Both the position numbers and the translations under genes were made by a program. The notes under the pieces were generated by a model, which saw only the letters and a list, made by a program, of their open reading frames with translations, did no database searches and was not told where the DNA came from. DNA of 64,000 nt, from the NCBI RefSeq assembly GCF_019649055.1, contig NW_026570321.1, positions 248,001-312,000 of the forward strand. Reading direction: 5' to 3'. Shown piece by piece: positions 43,201-56,610 of this stretch. Position 1 is the stretch's first letter; each line of letters begins with the position of its first letter. The stretch is from Paramacrobiotus metropolitanus. Taxonomy: Eukaryota; Tardigrada; Eutardigrada; Parachela; Macrobiotidae.

Positions 43201-46200
43201 GACAGGTGCGGATTGCATGTGCCGTGTTTCCCTTGGCCTGTCCCTGCCCGGCTTGGATGAAGACATATATGGACTCGGTGCGTGATTGCAAAGGGATGCA
43301 ATGCCCATGTGGCGGGGAATGGCGATTCTGCCGGTATGTCAGGCTGTATACCGGCGTATCATAACAACGCTCGGACGCGTGCCTGGATGACAGAGGTCGA
43401 GTCAGTGCAGTGGCGGAGGAATATAGCTAACAGTGCTCTCCTTAATTATGACCCACGCTGGAGGTGAACAGCTAATCAATGGACATTTGCCAGGGAAGGG
43501 AAAGAATCGCGCGTCTATCTATCATTCATAAGCTCACCTGCGACCAGCTGCAAAAAGAGCCGCGCTGCTGGACAATAGATCTAAACAATTACGTGGACAA
43601 TTTCCCGGCAAACTACTGTACAATAAACAAGCGTCGGTACAACCGGCTGATCGATATTTTTAGACAGGTACAAGTTTCTTCAGAGAATTTTCGGTTTAGC
43701 CTACTTGCTAGCCAGAATACCATGTAACGACGAATTCAGAAATTTTTATTATGATTTTGCTGCTTGTAAAAAAATTTGTCAACGTTAAAGAATTTGAATA
43801 AAATAGGTTAAAATGTATTAATTTGCTGCTGTGACATGCTGGATAGTTGCGGTGCACCCCGAATTCTATGTTTGCTGCTCACCCTTATGGTATATAAATC
43901 AGTATCTAATTAAATTCTTGACTTTGTCGCATCAGTTTAGGTGCAGCACTCAACACAATCGACTGAAAGTGCAAAGGGTCAATTAATTAATCTTGGCAAC
44001 AGGATGGTCAACGGGGCTAAAATCAGTGCAACCCATAATTTGGCCGCTAAGTCAATTACAACCGCCGGATTGACCGGCACGGCAGGTGTACCACAATAGA
44101 CCCAAAGACAGGAAGTGAATTGACTTTACGTTAAATGTAGCCGAATGGGAAGGGGGATAATTATGGGATTAAGCGGGTTAATTAATAGCAATTAGCCGGT
44201 TGGTCAGAGACGCCGTGTACATGTACGTCGAGGCGACTGTCCGCTGTAAATCTGTTGGCGGTAATTGGCTTACGGATTATTGTCAGCCGCTGGTACAGCT
44301 CGCTTCCTCCATTCAGCTCGTTATGCATATATGACCGCTCAATCTGGCCAGACAACGCGGACGGCCAAGTGACATGTGGCCAGCTAGACGCTGTGCAGCC
44401 CGCCTTCCGACTGGTTGGTGGGTGCGTCGTACAACCTATTAATTAAGCGCATTCTGCCTGCTTATAACCTTCTGTGTGAACTGAGAAATCAATGAAAATC
44501 TGAAGAATCTGATGGCAAATGGGAATATGTATTTTCGCCGTTTGTGATGTCTGAAATCTGTGTACCACCACAAAGGCCGTTTGGAGGCTGTTACTTTAGT
44601 AAAACAGCAATAAACAGGTGCTAAAATTATACAAGTATAACTCTAGAAATTCTGTATTAAAATTAAAAACAGCTCTTGTGGCCTTTTAATAACTGGAATA
44701 ACAGAATCGCTGGTAAAGGTCACGGAATTTCAGTGTGTGATTTGATCGTATTATGTAGTGTTTTGCAGCTGTGCTTTGTGAGTCCGGATGCAGCTGTGCG
44801 AGGCTGCGCTGTACAGAGGTTATACGGTACGGTTATACAAAAGACAGGTTTAAGGGAAAAATTGCGCTGAAGTGGCGGAGAAGCGCGCGCGCACTAGCGC
44901 TAACTATGACACAAGTGGATGGAAGCTGTGAAACGCCTAAATCGGTTAAATTGCGGAAAAGGTTAAAAGAACTGTTTGCATTAGCCGGTGCAGGGTGCGA
45001 TAAGCCGCTGCAGCTAACAGGTACACAAACAGACGCCATGGAAAAGCTATTAGTTCCGTTTTGCGCTGCAACCCGCGACACTCATTCAACTGATCACCGT
45101 TACCCCGCTGCACAGGATACGTCTGAGTGGGGCCGGGAAGGAACTAAATGAAACCTGAGTGGTCCCGGATAGAGTAACAAATTTGACAATCGCGTCCTAC
45201 TGTTATGCCAACATGCCAGCCTTAATGGATATATACTAGCCCGGCATGCCGGTTACAAGCGTCCGCACCGCTTAATTTACCCACGGTCTGTGTCAAGCTG
45301 GCGCATGTGAAGTGTTTCCCCAAACAGGAACACGGACGGCGCGCGTTGTCAAACAGCAGGAACACACCAGGGAATTTGTGTTTTCCTGTGGAGTTATTTT
45401 TGCCAAAGAGTGACAGGAAGAATCTCTGCGTCTTACGTGACTGGAAAGCAGCCAGAATTTACAGTAGCACATTTGTACGTGAATGTACGGCTTTATTTTG
45501 TTTTCAACGCTCGATGAATGTACATAATACAGTATGCACGCTCGATATATTTTCCATTCGTATTCATGTAAGAGTTTGCAACCTCCATAATTTTCAGTTA
45601 TACTGGTACGTATCTTGATAAACAAAGAAACTCAAAATCAGATCACGATATTTTGAAGAACACATATTTGGTCTTTGCTACGAGCACAATATTTACTCGC
45701 ATAATTGTTCTTGTTTAAACTACATATCTCCCTATATTGGCATTGGGAAGGCAAACCCATATTTAAATGCTTTTCAAACATAAGTTTGTAGAACCTGCAA
45801 ACAGCAATAATATACAGTACTTACTAAAGTCTGATTTGAATTCCTTTTTACCATTCGTATGATCGACCCAGCTGGTTTTGCTGAAATTTCCTGGAAGCCC
45901 AAAATAGCGGACCAGCTGATTACTGACACGGTTAAACTGTAAATGTTTTATTTTTTGTTGTTGTCCATTAGAATTTACGACATTAACAGAACATTCCAGC
46001 ATAGCGTTTTGCAGCACTTATTGCCGGTAACAGAAGCTGTATTTAGTTTAGAGAATGCGCTTGTACAGACATTCACCATGAATACAAAATGGTGAAGCAG
46101 CCGTGGCAGAAAATCGTTAGAGTTTGTATGCTCGTGGTTGTTGTGGAAAAAGAAAGCTAAGCGGAAATTCGATGATTTCTGCTGAGGGAATTGGAGGCGT

Positions 46201-48138
46201 GCGGTTTGGGAATAAAGGGATTTGCTTAATTGATTCCCCGATCCACGGGCCGCGCACCACTCGGCATCGTTAGCGTTTAGTCAGTGGAGAAGTGTTTACA
46301 ATGCCGGCATGTGCAACTGCCGCGCGCAGCGCTTAGTTTAAATTATTTACCATTTTCCACATTCTGCGCTTACATGTTTGCCAATCGGTCGGTTACATTT
46401 TTACACTCCACTCACTCCCGGCTCGGCTTGTCCCATCTGATTGAATACAGCACGGCGTATGCAAATACAAAATGCCTGTTACCGCACCGGCACTGCATAC
46501 GCATTTTCCAATCCCGGGAACGGAATAACATTGACGTCCATCAGCGGAAATTAAAACATCCCCCGACCGGCATTTTCCTGCTTTGGCGGAATATCAATGC
46601 TGGCTTGTTTTTACTGATTATGGCTAGCCGCTATTAGCGGGGTCAAACTTTTTAATAGTCTAGATTGAAAGCAAGTTTGAACAGTTAATCAGGCTTGAAA
46701 CTGACCAGAATGCGGTTTTTATCAGTGCATCGTTTTCGGGCAGTGATGTGCTGAACAATAAGTGAATTGACTGTCGTTTTAAACTGAAAGCTCACTAAAA
46801 CTATAATCGACGCGAACAAGCGCTCCGCAAAAGAAGCCAAACTTCCATAAAGATGGTTTTCGTGTTTCTATACCACTAAATTTCAATCTAATGATGTTTC
46901 TTTTTATTTTTATATTTTTGAAACACACAAACCGAATTACAATAGGTGGTGAACAGATTTACTACAATCACAAGACTATTTCTGGTTTTGATGTTAAGAT
47001 TTGCCTTGGTCAAACTTTGTTGTATGCAGTTTTAAAGACTCTGTACACTGTGTACAGGGTATCTTTCTGGTATTTTTTTCTGATGTTTAGTTTCCACGTC
47101 ATCTGCGACAATTATATTTGACATTTTAAGTTTTAACGGTGGGCTTTCGACAATATTTTTACCTCAACCAAAAAACACATCAATAATAATAAAACAAGCG
47201 TTCATAATAACCAGTTTGGTTCGGTGTTTTGAGATGAGATCTTTCCTGACACTCAAGAGAATTTGCGTTCCGGAAGCGGTGCGAAAGGTAAACTTTGACT
47301 AATCAGCAAAGTGAAAACATTTGTCTGACTTTATTTACCCGTATAGCGGAGAAAGGACGAAATCTGATTGGCCGTCTCATCTGCGTACATTAAACACCGA
47401 TAAGACAACACACACACAGAGCACTGACGTCAGTCATGCCGCATCTACCAGTAGCGACGCAACTCAAGAGAGAAAGAGACAGGGATGCAGAAGAATGCCA
47501 GGGAGAAATAATGGCACGTACAGACTGCTGCAAATCACAGATTGGACATTGCCGGGCCGCATTGAACCGCCTTGTCCGCCGCGTGTTTGTATGTGTGTGG
47601 ATTGAGCACAATACGTACGAGCGTCCCCAGAGGTACGGTCATGATTTAAATGCCCGCTACCAGTGCAAAGCGCCGCGTCACATATACCAATCACTTCCCT
47701 CCCGTTAATCTGTACATGACGCTGTTGCATCGTTCGTACTCAGCCAACAAGCAGCGTCGTTCGCCCAATCTCAAAGCACAACATTTCTTAACAAACCGTT
47801 TTGCATACACTGACGGACGGATTTGACGATCCCGCGCTCCACAATCTCCACGTATATACTGATTTGCGGGCTGTATATAATCCATCCTGCGGTATCATCA
47901 TCCGTATGGTAAACACTTGGTCGGTCTGTCTCTCTCGCTGCTCTCTCTTTGATTGCGCCGCTGTACGGTAGCGGCCGCGCGCGCTCCAATCCGTGACCTT
48001 TAATCATTAAAACAATCGCATGGAGATCGACTCAACCACCTGACCTTTGCCTTGATTGCGGCTGCTTGTCAGCTGTGAACGGGAAGCGATTTATTATCGA
48101 TAAGGAATATATTGGACGGGTATTGCATTTTGCGGAAT
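37288..48138. other. 10.8-kb gene desert upstream of the GFI1/Senseless gene
   Basis: No gene could be supported. Candidate frames (for example 41,932-42,401, 44,771-45,151, 47,321-47,708) lack splice sites, domains or strand preference. One at 43,479-43,668 ends in CAGGTACAAG and could be an isolated exon (CWTIDLNNYVDNFPANYC). Large upstream regions are typical of developmental regulators such as Senseless, so cis-regulatory content is likely but not demonstrated. Confidence 0.5.
37650..37655 (+). terminator. Polyadenylation signal AATAAA
   Basis: About 360 nt after the stop codon at 37,285-37,287 of the five-exon gene. Confidence 0.45.
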
Positions 48139-51100
48139 ATGGTGTCGAAATCGGGATTGATTAGTCCGGCGTCGAAGAGCGCCTTCCAGATGGTGATGCC
48201 GCGACCAGAACTGCTGGCAGGTAATAACCACACACACAGCAGCACCGTTGTGGCTGTCAATCGTTAGAATAAATCAGTTTGTACTTGCCAATTATGTGGC
48301 ACGCAATAGTGTCTATACAGGGACAATGCCGATGCTTGGGAAAAATCAATGTAGAATGTAAATACATCCAAGATGCTGTTATGCAGGCGATGGGGCCGGT
48401 TGTGAGCTATTGTATTTGCTCAATCGGTGAAGAGTTAGATTATTAAAGAATATGTGCACTGGGTTGTATTTGCTGGTGTGTGATTTTACATATTCGGGTC
48501 CCCGCGAATGTTCGATTGACAGTGAGTTGTGTGTGTGTATTGTAGAAGCCTTCAAGGCGGCCAATCCCGGTCATCATTCAGCGGGCATGTTTGCACATTA
48601 TCCCGGTATGCAGAGTGCCGCCGCGGCCAACTACTGGTGGCAACGCTTCCCAGCCAGCTTCATCAATCCGGCCGTGTGGCCCTTCATGTTTAACGCCGCG
48701 GCGGCCGTTAATTCCCAGATGCATGCGGCTGCCACGGTGCCGACCACGCCGGCCGTCCTGCGGTCTAATCAGCCTCCATTACATGCCGTACCGCATCCGC
48801 CTGCGCCCACGAAAAAGAGCCGGCAGGGCGGGAAGAAGAAAAAGAAGGCGCAAGTGGCCAAGTTCCGGTTTGAGGATCTGCCCAGGAATTTTGAGCACAC
48901 GCCGTCAGATGGCAGTCAGAGCGGCGAGGAGACGCTGGAGCAGGCGGATAATGGGCCGCGGTCACGGTCGTCCTCGCCGGTGGGCAAAGATCCGGAGAAT
49001 CGTAAGCGCATATTTCTCACTCGCAACTTGCACTTGCAACTGATAAATTCATAATATGTAGCAAATAGATACTCGTTTGATACTAGGGTTAGCAAATTTT
49101 TTAACGGTTTCTTTTGAAACTATGTAAAAATCGGTCATTATCCTCATACTGAGTGCACTTTTTGTTGACCTTTTTGAATCTGGAACAGAAGCCTGCAAAA
49201 ATTATTCACAAAATGTTTTACCCATTGTCAGTACTTGCAAAACCTAATCGGTTCAGGATTTACAAATATCCAGATTGCTCATAGCACGTACTAATGATTT
49301 TCAATGCATTATCCCTTTTCGGTGTATTGATTTAGAAACTTCTGGGCTTACTAATTTTTTAAGTTTGCTTATTGTTTCCTTTGCGTCTACAAAAATAATG
49401 AATTCGAAAGCTGCAAAGAATCGTCCCTTGCAATTCCCTTATAAAGAATACGTTAGGTCAAATAAATTTTTTAACTTGTGCAGTGCTTTTGCGGAATCAC
49501 GCAGAACAAAAGACAGCAAAAATAAAAACACCAAGACATAAAAAATGTCTTAGAAAACCACTTAGCTTTTGATACACGGTAGCAGGATTTTGATTGTTGC
49601 CTTAATTTTTATCGGTAGCTGCGACTGGAACTGTTTTATAAGTAAGCAAAAGAGCTACCGTCAATCCTGTTAATTTGAACTATGCTCGAAACACTGATTA
49701 CGGATGCATTGTTTCTTAACAATAATATTATTTATCCTGCACACTGCCAGTATTCTTGCGTTGTTGATAAGGTCCATAGTTAACTATAACCTTATCGTCT
49801 TCGTCAACATTATAAAACCCTTAGAGCAAACCACCAAATTTTATCTAAGAAAATAATGTGGTAAGACAGTGTATTGTAATCACAATGCGCCGCTGTGTCT
49901 CCGTGCGCAGATGGTCATTGCATATCGAATTTTGCTATTGCGGGATCCCGGCTGCCCAGCAGCATGTGCATACACAGTGCATGTACGCAGAAATTGATTG
50001 ATAACGCAATATTTTCGTACGTTAGATAATTGCACACTTACGTGCACGAAAGCATACCATACTTTCACGTATGCATGGTATATAGAAATACAAACTTAAT
50101 TGTGTTCTGGTATGACACGTGACAAACCCATGAGGTTAAAGATTTAATCCTTTTTATTGATACATATTAGCGCGCAATGGTTTGCCACAAATTACCCAGA
50201 AAATTTGATAGATAATCAAGCTGATCGAATAATTAATAATTAAAAAGCGCATGGTGTGGCGCATATTTTTGAAGGCTGATCTAACCCGGACGCGCTGTCT
50301 GTTACGAAAAGTATACTAATATTCTATGCATCCTAAATTATAATCATTATGAATAATAGTAAAATATATAAACTGATTGCTCAGTGGTTTTTTCGGAGGA
50401 TCAACCAGTTTAGCCAAGTACATCGTAACTTATTTTAAGTAAAATTTAAAACCACTGTATATGATGCATAATGCAAAATTGTACCAAAGCGTTACAGTTG
50501 CGTATGGTACCGTACAAATAAATTTGACAATTTGTGCATTAAGTTTGCTGTGCAGTTTAACATCGATATGATTACTTGAGCGAACAGTATTCAACATAAT
50601 TATGACATGTAACATTTGTATGGATTATGTAACATTTGCGTCATTATACAGACATCTGCAAAGAGAAATCGGTTAGCGCCGATGAAACGGCTCCCAGCCC
50701 GCGTCCGTCATTCCCGGCACCCTCCACCACCCACCCTCCCTGGGCCCGCAACATGAACGGCATCTTCCCCTCCAACCCCGCCTTCTTCTGGCCTCCCCAT
50801 TTGAACCCACCCCTGGAATGGAGGACCGCCGGCCCGCCCGCCTTATCCTCCCTACCTCTCCCCTTCCACCCGCCGGGCATGAACAAACTGGCCTCCCTCT
50901 TCCCACCACCCGGCATCCCTCCAGCGTACACTTTGGGCCGGCCCCGCTCGGTGACCTCAGCGGACTCCTCCCGTTCCCATTCGCCAGGCTGTGACGGTGT
51001 TGCACCGCTGCGCGGGGATCATCCTTATTCGTGCCAGAAGTGCGCCAAGCTGTTTAGTACCGTGCACGGCTTGGAGGTGCATGTGCGGCGGGCACACACC

Positions 51101-51881
51101 GGGAATAAGCGACCCTATGCGTGCCAGACGTGCAATAAGACCTTCGGACATGCGGTGTCGTTGACGCAGCACAATAAGGCCGTACACTGTCAGGAGCGGC
51201 AGTTCCAGTGTCATCAGTGTGGAAAGTGCTTTAAAAGGTCATCAACGCTCAGTACGCATTTGCTGATACATTCCAATACGCGACCGTACGCGTGCCCGTA
51301 CGCGAATTGTGGGAAGAGCTTCCATCAGAAATCGGATATGAAGAAGCATACATATATCCATACCGGTAAGGTCATCACGTTTACGGAATGGGCCATGATT
51401 TTACCGTCTTTTCAATACTATACTTTCAATACTATATGCAAGTAGTATATGTAGTCCTTGCTTAGTCCTTAGACTCCTTACTAGTATATGTAGTCCATGA
51501 TTAATTATTTTTCGTACGGCTTTTAAAACACAGTTTTTGTTAGTATAATCATGTACTGTATGAAATCGATACACGGTAGACGTCCGATAGAAAATTAAAT
51601 AATCACTCGATTGTATCAAGAAAATTTCCAAAACAGAATTATTTTGTACAACAGGTGAAAAGCCTCACAAATGTACGGCTTGCGGAAAGGCCTTCAGTCA
51701 GTCCTCCAATCTAATTACGCATTTCCGGAAGCACACCGGCCAGAAACCGTTTGGCTGTTCGTACTGCGGACGCGCTTTCCAGCGGAAAGTTGACCTTCGT
51801 CGCCACCTGGAAACGCAGCATCCCTCCGCGCCCAAACTACCACCGGACCATCCGCACAACGTGCAGTCCGATCAGGACTAA
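48139..51881 (+). CDS. gfi1/sens: GFI1/Senseless zinc-finger transcription factor
   Basis: Four exons: 48,139-48,220, 48,546-49,001, 50,652-51,365, 51,655-51,881. All phases fit and give 492 residues. GFI1/Senseless proteins repress or activate neural and sensory-organ genes. Six C2H2 fingers run from about residue 305 to 470: [107 protein letters not shown]. Fingers 2-6 carry the words diagnostic of this family. The fourth finger has a CX4C spacing instead of CX2C. Upstream are a Pro-rich region, an acidic/Ser patch and a Lys-rich run. The first exon contains MPRPELLA at an internal Met, reminiscent of the SNAG repressor motif (MPRSFLV) but not a true match. The start at 48,139 follows an in-frame TGA upstream. 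Confidence 0.93.
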
Positions 51882-52547
51882 AGGCAGATTAGCCGCAACC
51901 GGTGACAAATCGGAACGCTTTCCGATGCTCTTGAATTAGCGATCGCGAGCAGGGGTTGATGATGACCGCGGGATCTCATCTCTGGTCAAAATGTTCATTG
52001 GTCTCCTCCAAAGACGGTTTTATAGTTTGCAATATCTGTTATTACCAAGTTCATACTGTGTACGTACGATAGTATTGAGTCGAATCAAAAATGTGTGGAT
52101 ACCGAATTATGGCGGATAGAGAAAAATATACAGTATAACCTTATATGTACTCATATACCTGACTTAAAATAAATGCATTCTACCGAAGTGCGGCATGCCA
52201 GTTCATACCTAGACCTACACTTAATTGTTACCATCCTTGACGAATTAATGGAACTGCAGTATCACAGTAAACTGGCTTATTGTCGTTTCACGGTTGGGCC
52301 GGGTTGGCTACTGTAACTTAGACGCATTTAGGCAGGTGTATAATACTTTTTTAGAAGGGCTATCAAGAAGTGGTCAAAAACATTGAAAAATAAAGCTCAT
52401 GAAATTTTGATCGAATCATACCAGCATATACAATGTATCAAAAAGCTAATCATCACTGTAAAGCAAACAAAAAACTGTACACGTGAATGCGTTGGACTGT
52501 CAAAACAGAGGTTATTCGGATCCGATCCAGCGGTATACTTTTATAAG
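51882..52547. other. 3' region between convergent Senseless and BTB genes
   Basis: Contains the Senseless 3' untranslated sequence and then AT-rich spacer. No further gene. Confidence 0.6.
52168..52173 (+). terminator. Polyadenylation signal AATAAA
   Basis: About 290 nt after the GFI1/Senseless stop codon. The untranslated stretch before it (about 51,980-52,040) is the part also found in the pseudogene at 2.05-2.15 kb. Confidence 0.55.
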
Positions 52548-53551
52548 TTACGACTGCTGCCAAAACACTTTGGCAGCGGCTTTCTGCAACGGAAGAAAAT
52601 TGTGCTCTCGCGCAAAATCGAAGTATGCCAGTGCATTTTCCGCCCTGATGGAGTCCATCATCATCCGGACACATTCCGCACACAAATCCTGCATGTCGTA
52701 CTTGTCGGCGACATTCCACAATTCCACCAGTTTACCGTCGGCTTGGAACGGCGCACGAGTGTAAGCGAACTGAATGACAATCTGCATCAGATCCACAGGG
52801 ATGCCGTCAATCTTGCATATCCCGGAAGATGTCTCCTTCATACTGTTCTGGAACATGGCGGCAAATACAGGCGACTGAGCAGCCAAAATGGCTCGATGAA
52901 CAGGAAACTCTTTTCCCTGGCAGACTATCTGGCAATCAGATAGCGTTCCTGATTGTAAGAGGTTTCTCAGATCAGCGCGATAGAAAGCGGCTTCCTGGGG
53001 CTCGTCCAACTGGATAACTAGCTGAGCATACAAACACAACCCTTGAACCAGGGAATAATGTTGTTGCTTACAATCCGAGTCTGACGAGTTATGCGTCTGT
53101 ATTAGACCATTCAGAAAGCCCTGTGTCCTAGAAAACGAAAACTCCCCTTTCAGAGGCAATTGTTTCCATCCTGATGAGTCAATTCGTATAACCGAGACCA
53201 TGTTATATGAAGTTCCTTCCGCATCCGCTCTGAAATTAAGCAGTAATTCGGGATCAAGATTGTGTACTTGCTACTGCGGCAAAACCGAAACATTCAGCCG
53301 TTTCGTTGCATCCCTTACCGAATTCGGCATTCCACGGTTAGAGTGTGCGCCGAGGTTATGTCAACAGAACGTCCTTTTGGAAAGATCGAAGCTGTTAAGG
53401 AATCAAAAAACTGATTCTGAATGCATTCCGGAGCAGTCAGTGAGACAATCCAAACAGACGAGGACATATCGAGAAATCTCGCACCAACATCGACGTTGAT
53501 TTCCGCGGTGTATGTTCGTTTGCAACGAGTACTCCAAGCGTCACTGACGAA
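52548..53551 (-). CDS. BTB/POZ protein, speckle-type-like (5' end not resolved)
   Basis: Exons (minus): 53,551-53,319 and 53,229-52,548, with a GTAAGG donor and TTTCAG acceptor that join CG/A in phase. The first exon (CKRTYTAEINVDVGARFLDM) and the start of the second form a divergent MATH-like sandwich. The BTB domain follows: LSDCQIVCQGKEFPVHRAIL, AAQSPVFAAMFQNSM, then the post-BTB helices LVELWNVADKYDMQDLC and FAREHNFLPLQKAAAKV, ending QQS. The layout resembles SPOP/TDPOZ-type proteins, which recruit substrates to CUL3 ubiquitin ligases. Earlier exons must exist but I cannot place them. The paralogue at 54.8 kb shares the intron position. The gene converges on Senseless. Confidence 0.83.
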
Positions 53552-54846
53552 CTGATCGGTCGGAATATTGTACTACTGTAGACCCAACATCGGGTTTAGA
53601 GATAATGGTGGAATTATCGCTGCCATGGCACCGCAGTTTGTTCCCTAAGTTAAAAACAACGAGAAAATTTAGCATTAATATTATGCGACTCCTGTGATCA
53701 TGCCAAGATACTCGTAATATGGGGAAAAACAGGGATACCCACTGACCGGAAACGAGAGCAAGGTCTGTGAACGTGGATGCGTTGGAACCCTCCAGTCGCC
53801 AGCAGCCACAGAATACGGCCACTACGAAGCGAAACATCAAAGCGCGTTAATGCCGTTCGTTAAAACCAAGAAGTGTAAATACCGCTGTGGTCGGAATGGT
53901 GGCGAAATAGGGCACGGCCATCGAGGAAACAGTTATTCACTGTCGTACGCAACAGTAGCCTCGGTTTGCTTACAAATTAACTGGACGTTGTAAGTGACCG
54001 TAAACGGCGCAAAGATACTTGGGAATACACGCCATCCACAGTAACCAGCTAGGAACTCTGTTCCACCTAGACCAAATAAACGGTGAGCCAGCATACACCC
54101 AGTTACCTACTCAGAGGCTTACAGCAATCATCAAGAACGCCATGCCGGATCCGGTTGACCTTTTGCGTTCTTTGATAGCATGTGTAATTTCTTATGCCAG
54201 ATACCAGGTGAAGATGCTTGCAGTAAGAGTGACACACAATGAAAACAAGGTAGCGGAGCCAATGTAACCTTTTAAAAAATGAAAAATGAACCAGGATAGC
54301 GATGTAGGTCATGCAGCATGATCGGAAAACATCGATTCATTCCATGATATTGTCTTTCAAAATGAGGTCACGCGCGTTCACATCGTAATGAATGGAAATT
54401 CGACGCAGAAATTGATAACAAATTTGTAAGCAAAGACGTTTCACTCAGTATGTCCTAAAGGCTTAGGCTTGCTATGGCTCCGCAAAGGTCACAATTGGTA
54501 CAACTGTCAGCGCAGCCACGAAGGCAACGCACGCGGAGGCCGCAGCGGCAGCTTTCTTCAGATTATTTCATTTAAGTATGCCTTTCCTCGTTCGTTCATC
54601 AAAATATATGTTAGATACAGTTATTGAAAAACAAGAGTCGTGCTTAGAAGTACAAGACAAAAACAGCATGCTCGTTTGAGCGCAAGCACAACGGACAAAA
54701 TTGAATTGCTGTCTTACAAAGTAAACTAGGTATATATTTTTGTTTAATAATAGCTGCGATTGTTTTTATCAGACGAAAATTGATAGTCCGGAATGCAGGG
54801 CATCGGAAAAGATATATCATTTCCGAACAGCTCCCAGAAGTTTGTT
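53552..54846. other. Region between the two BTB paralogues
   Basis: Probably contains the missing 5' exons of the first BTB gene and its promoter. Frames at 53,541-53,840 (minus) and 54,019-54,267 (plus) are not convincing. No other element is seen. Confidence 0.45.
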
Positions 54847-55924
54847 TCACAAAGTTTGTTGCCCAAACACCTTCGCGGCTTCGATTTGAAGTTTTTTCAT
54901 TCCGTGATCGCGAGCGAAATCGAAATATTCCAGAGCGTTGTCCAGGGTGATAGAATGAAGCATTTTACGTTCGCATTGTCCACGAAGCTCTTTCATGTCG
55001 TACTTATCCGCGGCATTCCACAAGTCGATCAACATTCCATCAGCTGGAAAATGTTACCTTGTGTAAGCAAACTGAAGCATAGTTTGAAGAACCTTTGCCG
55101 TAATATCGCTAATCTTACACACTCCAGATAACTTTTCCACCATATGTCTTGAAACATTGCTGCAAAGACTGGCGACTGTGCAGTCAGAATGGCACGGTGG
55201 ACGTGGAATTCCTCACCTTCACAAACTAGCATACAATCTGACAGCGTCTGCGAGTATAAGAGTTCCTTCAAACCGTGCGATAATGGGCAGCCGTACTGGG
55301 GTCCAGTTTCTTGATGACATTAAAGGTTAGGTTTACGAATACGCGGGACCCTTTCTTTAGATGATAGTGGTCGCGTCCACATGGAGCTCGATGATTGATT
55401 ACTAGGCTTCGGAGGCTGCCTGGTTCTACCGGGTCCCATCCTGTCGGGCCAATTTTAATACCAAATGTTTCCGTGCTTCTGTAAGCCGCAGTACGTGGAG
55501 AAAAATTAGGAATGTTTACATACTTTGGCAACTTGTTTTTACGACCAATCAACTTACCTGACTTGGCAGTCTACAAATACGGATACAGGACTGCAGAGAT
55601 CGGATTTGGCTCCCTGGGGATAAACAGAAGCGGTAACCGTTCCATCATAGTGCCCTACCACCAGCTCGCCAGTCCAAGTTGACGGTGGAATTTCCGGGTA
55701 GTTGGGATGTTCTCTTACGCAGATAGTGGCAGTATATTTATGATGCTGCACAAAGTCTTCTGTTGGCCTGGAAATAAATTCTCCACCGGAATTTTGTAAT
55801 GCACAAATAGAGCTCCGAATTGGATACCGTATGAAACTGGCCCCGTAATGACATCAACGACATTTTTGCAGTGGAGGTCATTTTTGAGACACATAGTAGA
55901 CGGGCACCGAGTAACAAACCCCAC
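54847..55924 (-). pseudogene. Second BTB/POZ paralogue, frameshifted
   Basis: Read 55,924 to 54,847: a first exon piece (VVDVITGPVSYGIQFG); a MATH-like exon from about 55,750 (HHKYTATICV...WTGELVVGHYDG); an intron with a GTAAGT donor near 55,560 and a CTTACAG acceptor near 55,480, at the same codon position as in the first paralogue; then TFGIKIGPTGW. The BTB part is LSDCMLVCEGEEFHVHRAIL, then LTAQSPVFAAMFQ, and the post-BTB helices LIDLWNAADKYDMKELR. Two one-base frame breaks (before LKELLY at about 55,275 and after FAAMFQ at about 55,145) and an in-frame TAA at the FAYTR site interrupt it. It could be a young pseudogene or a gene hit by assembly indels. It is the closest relative of the fragment at 1.2 kb. 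Confidence 0.78.
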
Positions 55925-56610
55925 TTACAATTAGCATTGCAATCCTAAAGCCTACTTATTATTAGAACGTGCCGGTAAAAAGCGTTAACGAAAATAGTTG
56001 TGGTTGTAGTTGTGGTGTTAACGAAAATAGTTAATCGTAAGTTTTAGAAAAGTCAGTCTTCGACGTGCTGTAATGTAATGTCTAATTTTCTCGATATTCT
56101 GTTACGAGTATTACTTACCTAAAGTACATTAAGTGTTTCTCAAACGCTCAAACGTGCCACGAAAACATACGTGCGTGCGTGCGTGCTGATCTTGCTCCAG
56201 CTTTCTTGTGTGCTCCAGCTTTCTTTCTTGTGTGGAGTAATTTGTGGTTACTACGAATGCCCGGCTTTTTGTGGTTTAAATATTATTTTATTATTATGCA
56301 TATGGTTTATGCTGCGTCAGCTTGTTATTTAATTTAATTTAATTCATTTATGCGGAAGTACGCGAAGGCAGTACTGATGTAATCATCTAATTTTACAATT
56401 TTCACAACTACATCACACAATTCAAGTCATCTATGCGAACAAATCAAACAAATCAAGTCATCTAAGCGAAGACTAACAAATCTAACAAAAGACAGTTACA
56501 ATTCCACCGCGCCATGATCACCAGTTCTTGAATCTATTTCCCGCAAAACAAAACCGAAATCAAAACAACACCCAACACAATTCTCCTAATTCAATAATCT
56601 CACAATTCTC
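55925..56610. other. Non-coding spacer
   Basis: AT-rich with short direct repeats (for example AACGAAAATAGTT twice near 55,990-56,030 and CTTTCTTG-type words near 56,200). No gene. Confidence 0.5.

Noticed and set aside
44771-45151. 126-codon plus-strand frame
   Set aside because: No domain, no splice support, opposite strand also open; treated as chance in the desert.
48591-49043. 150-codon Arg/Pro-rich plus-strand frame
   Set aside because: Alternative frame of Senseless exon 2; the spliced frame joins to the fingers in phase.
50644-51214. Antisense frames of 85-110 codons over the Senseless exon
   Set aside because: The plus strand encodes clear zinc fingers and Pro-rich sequence; the Gly/Arg-rich antisense products are composition shadows.
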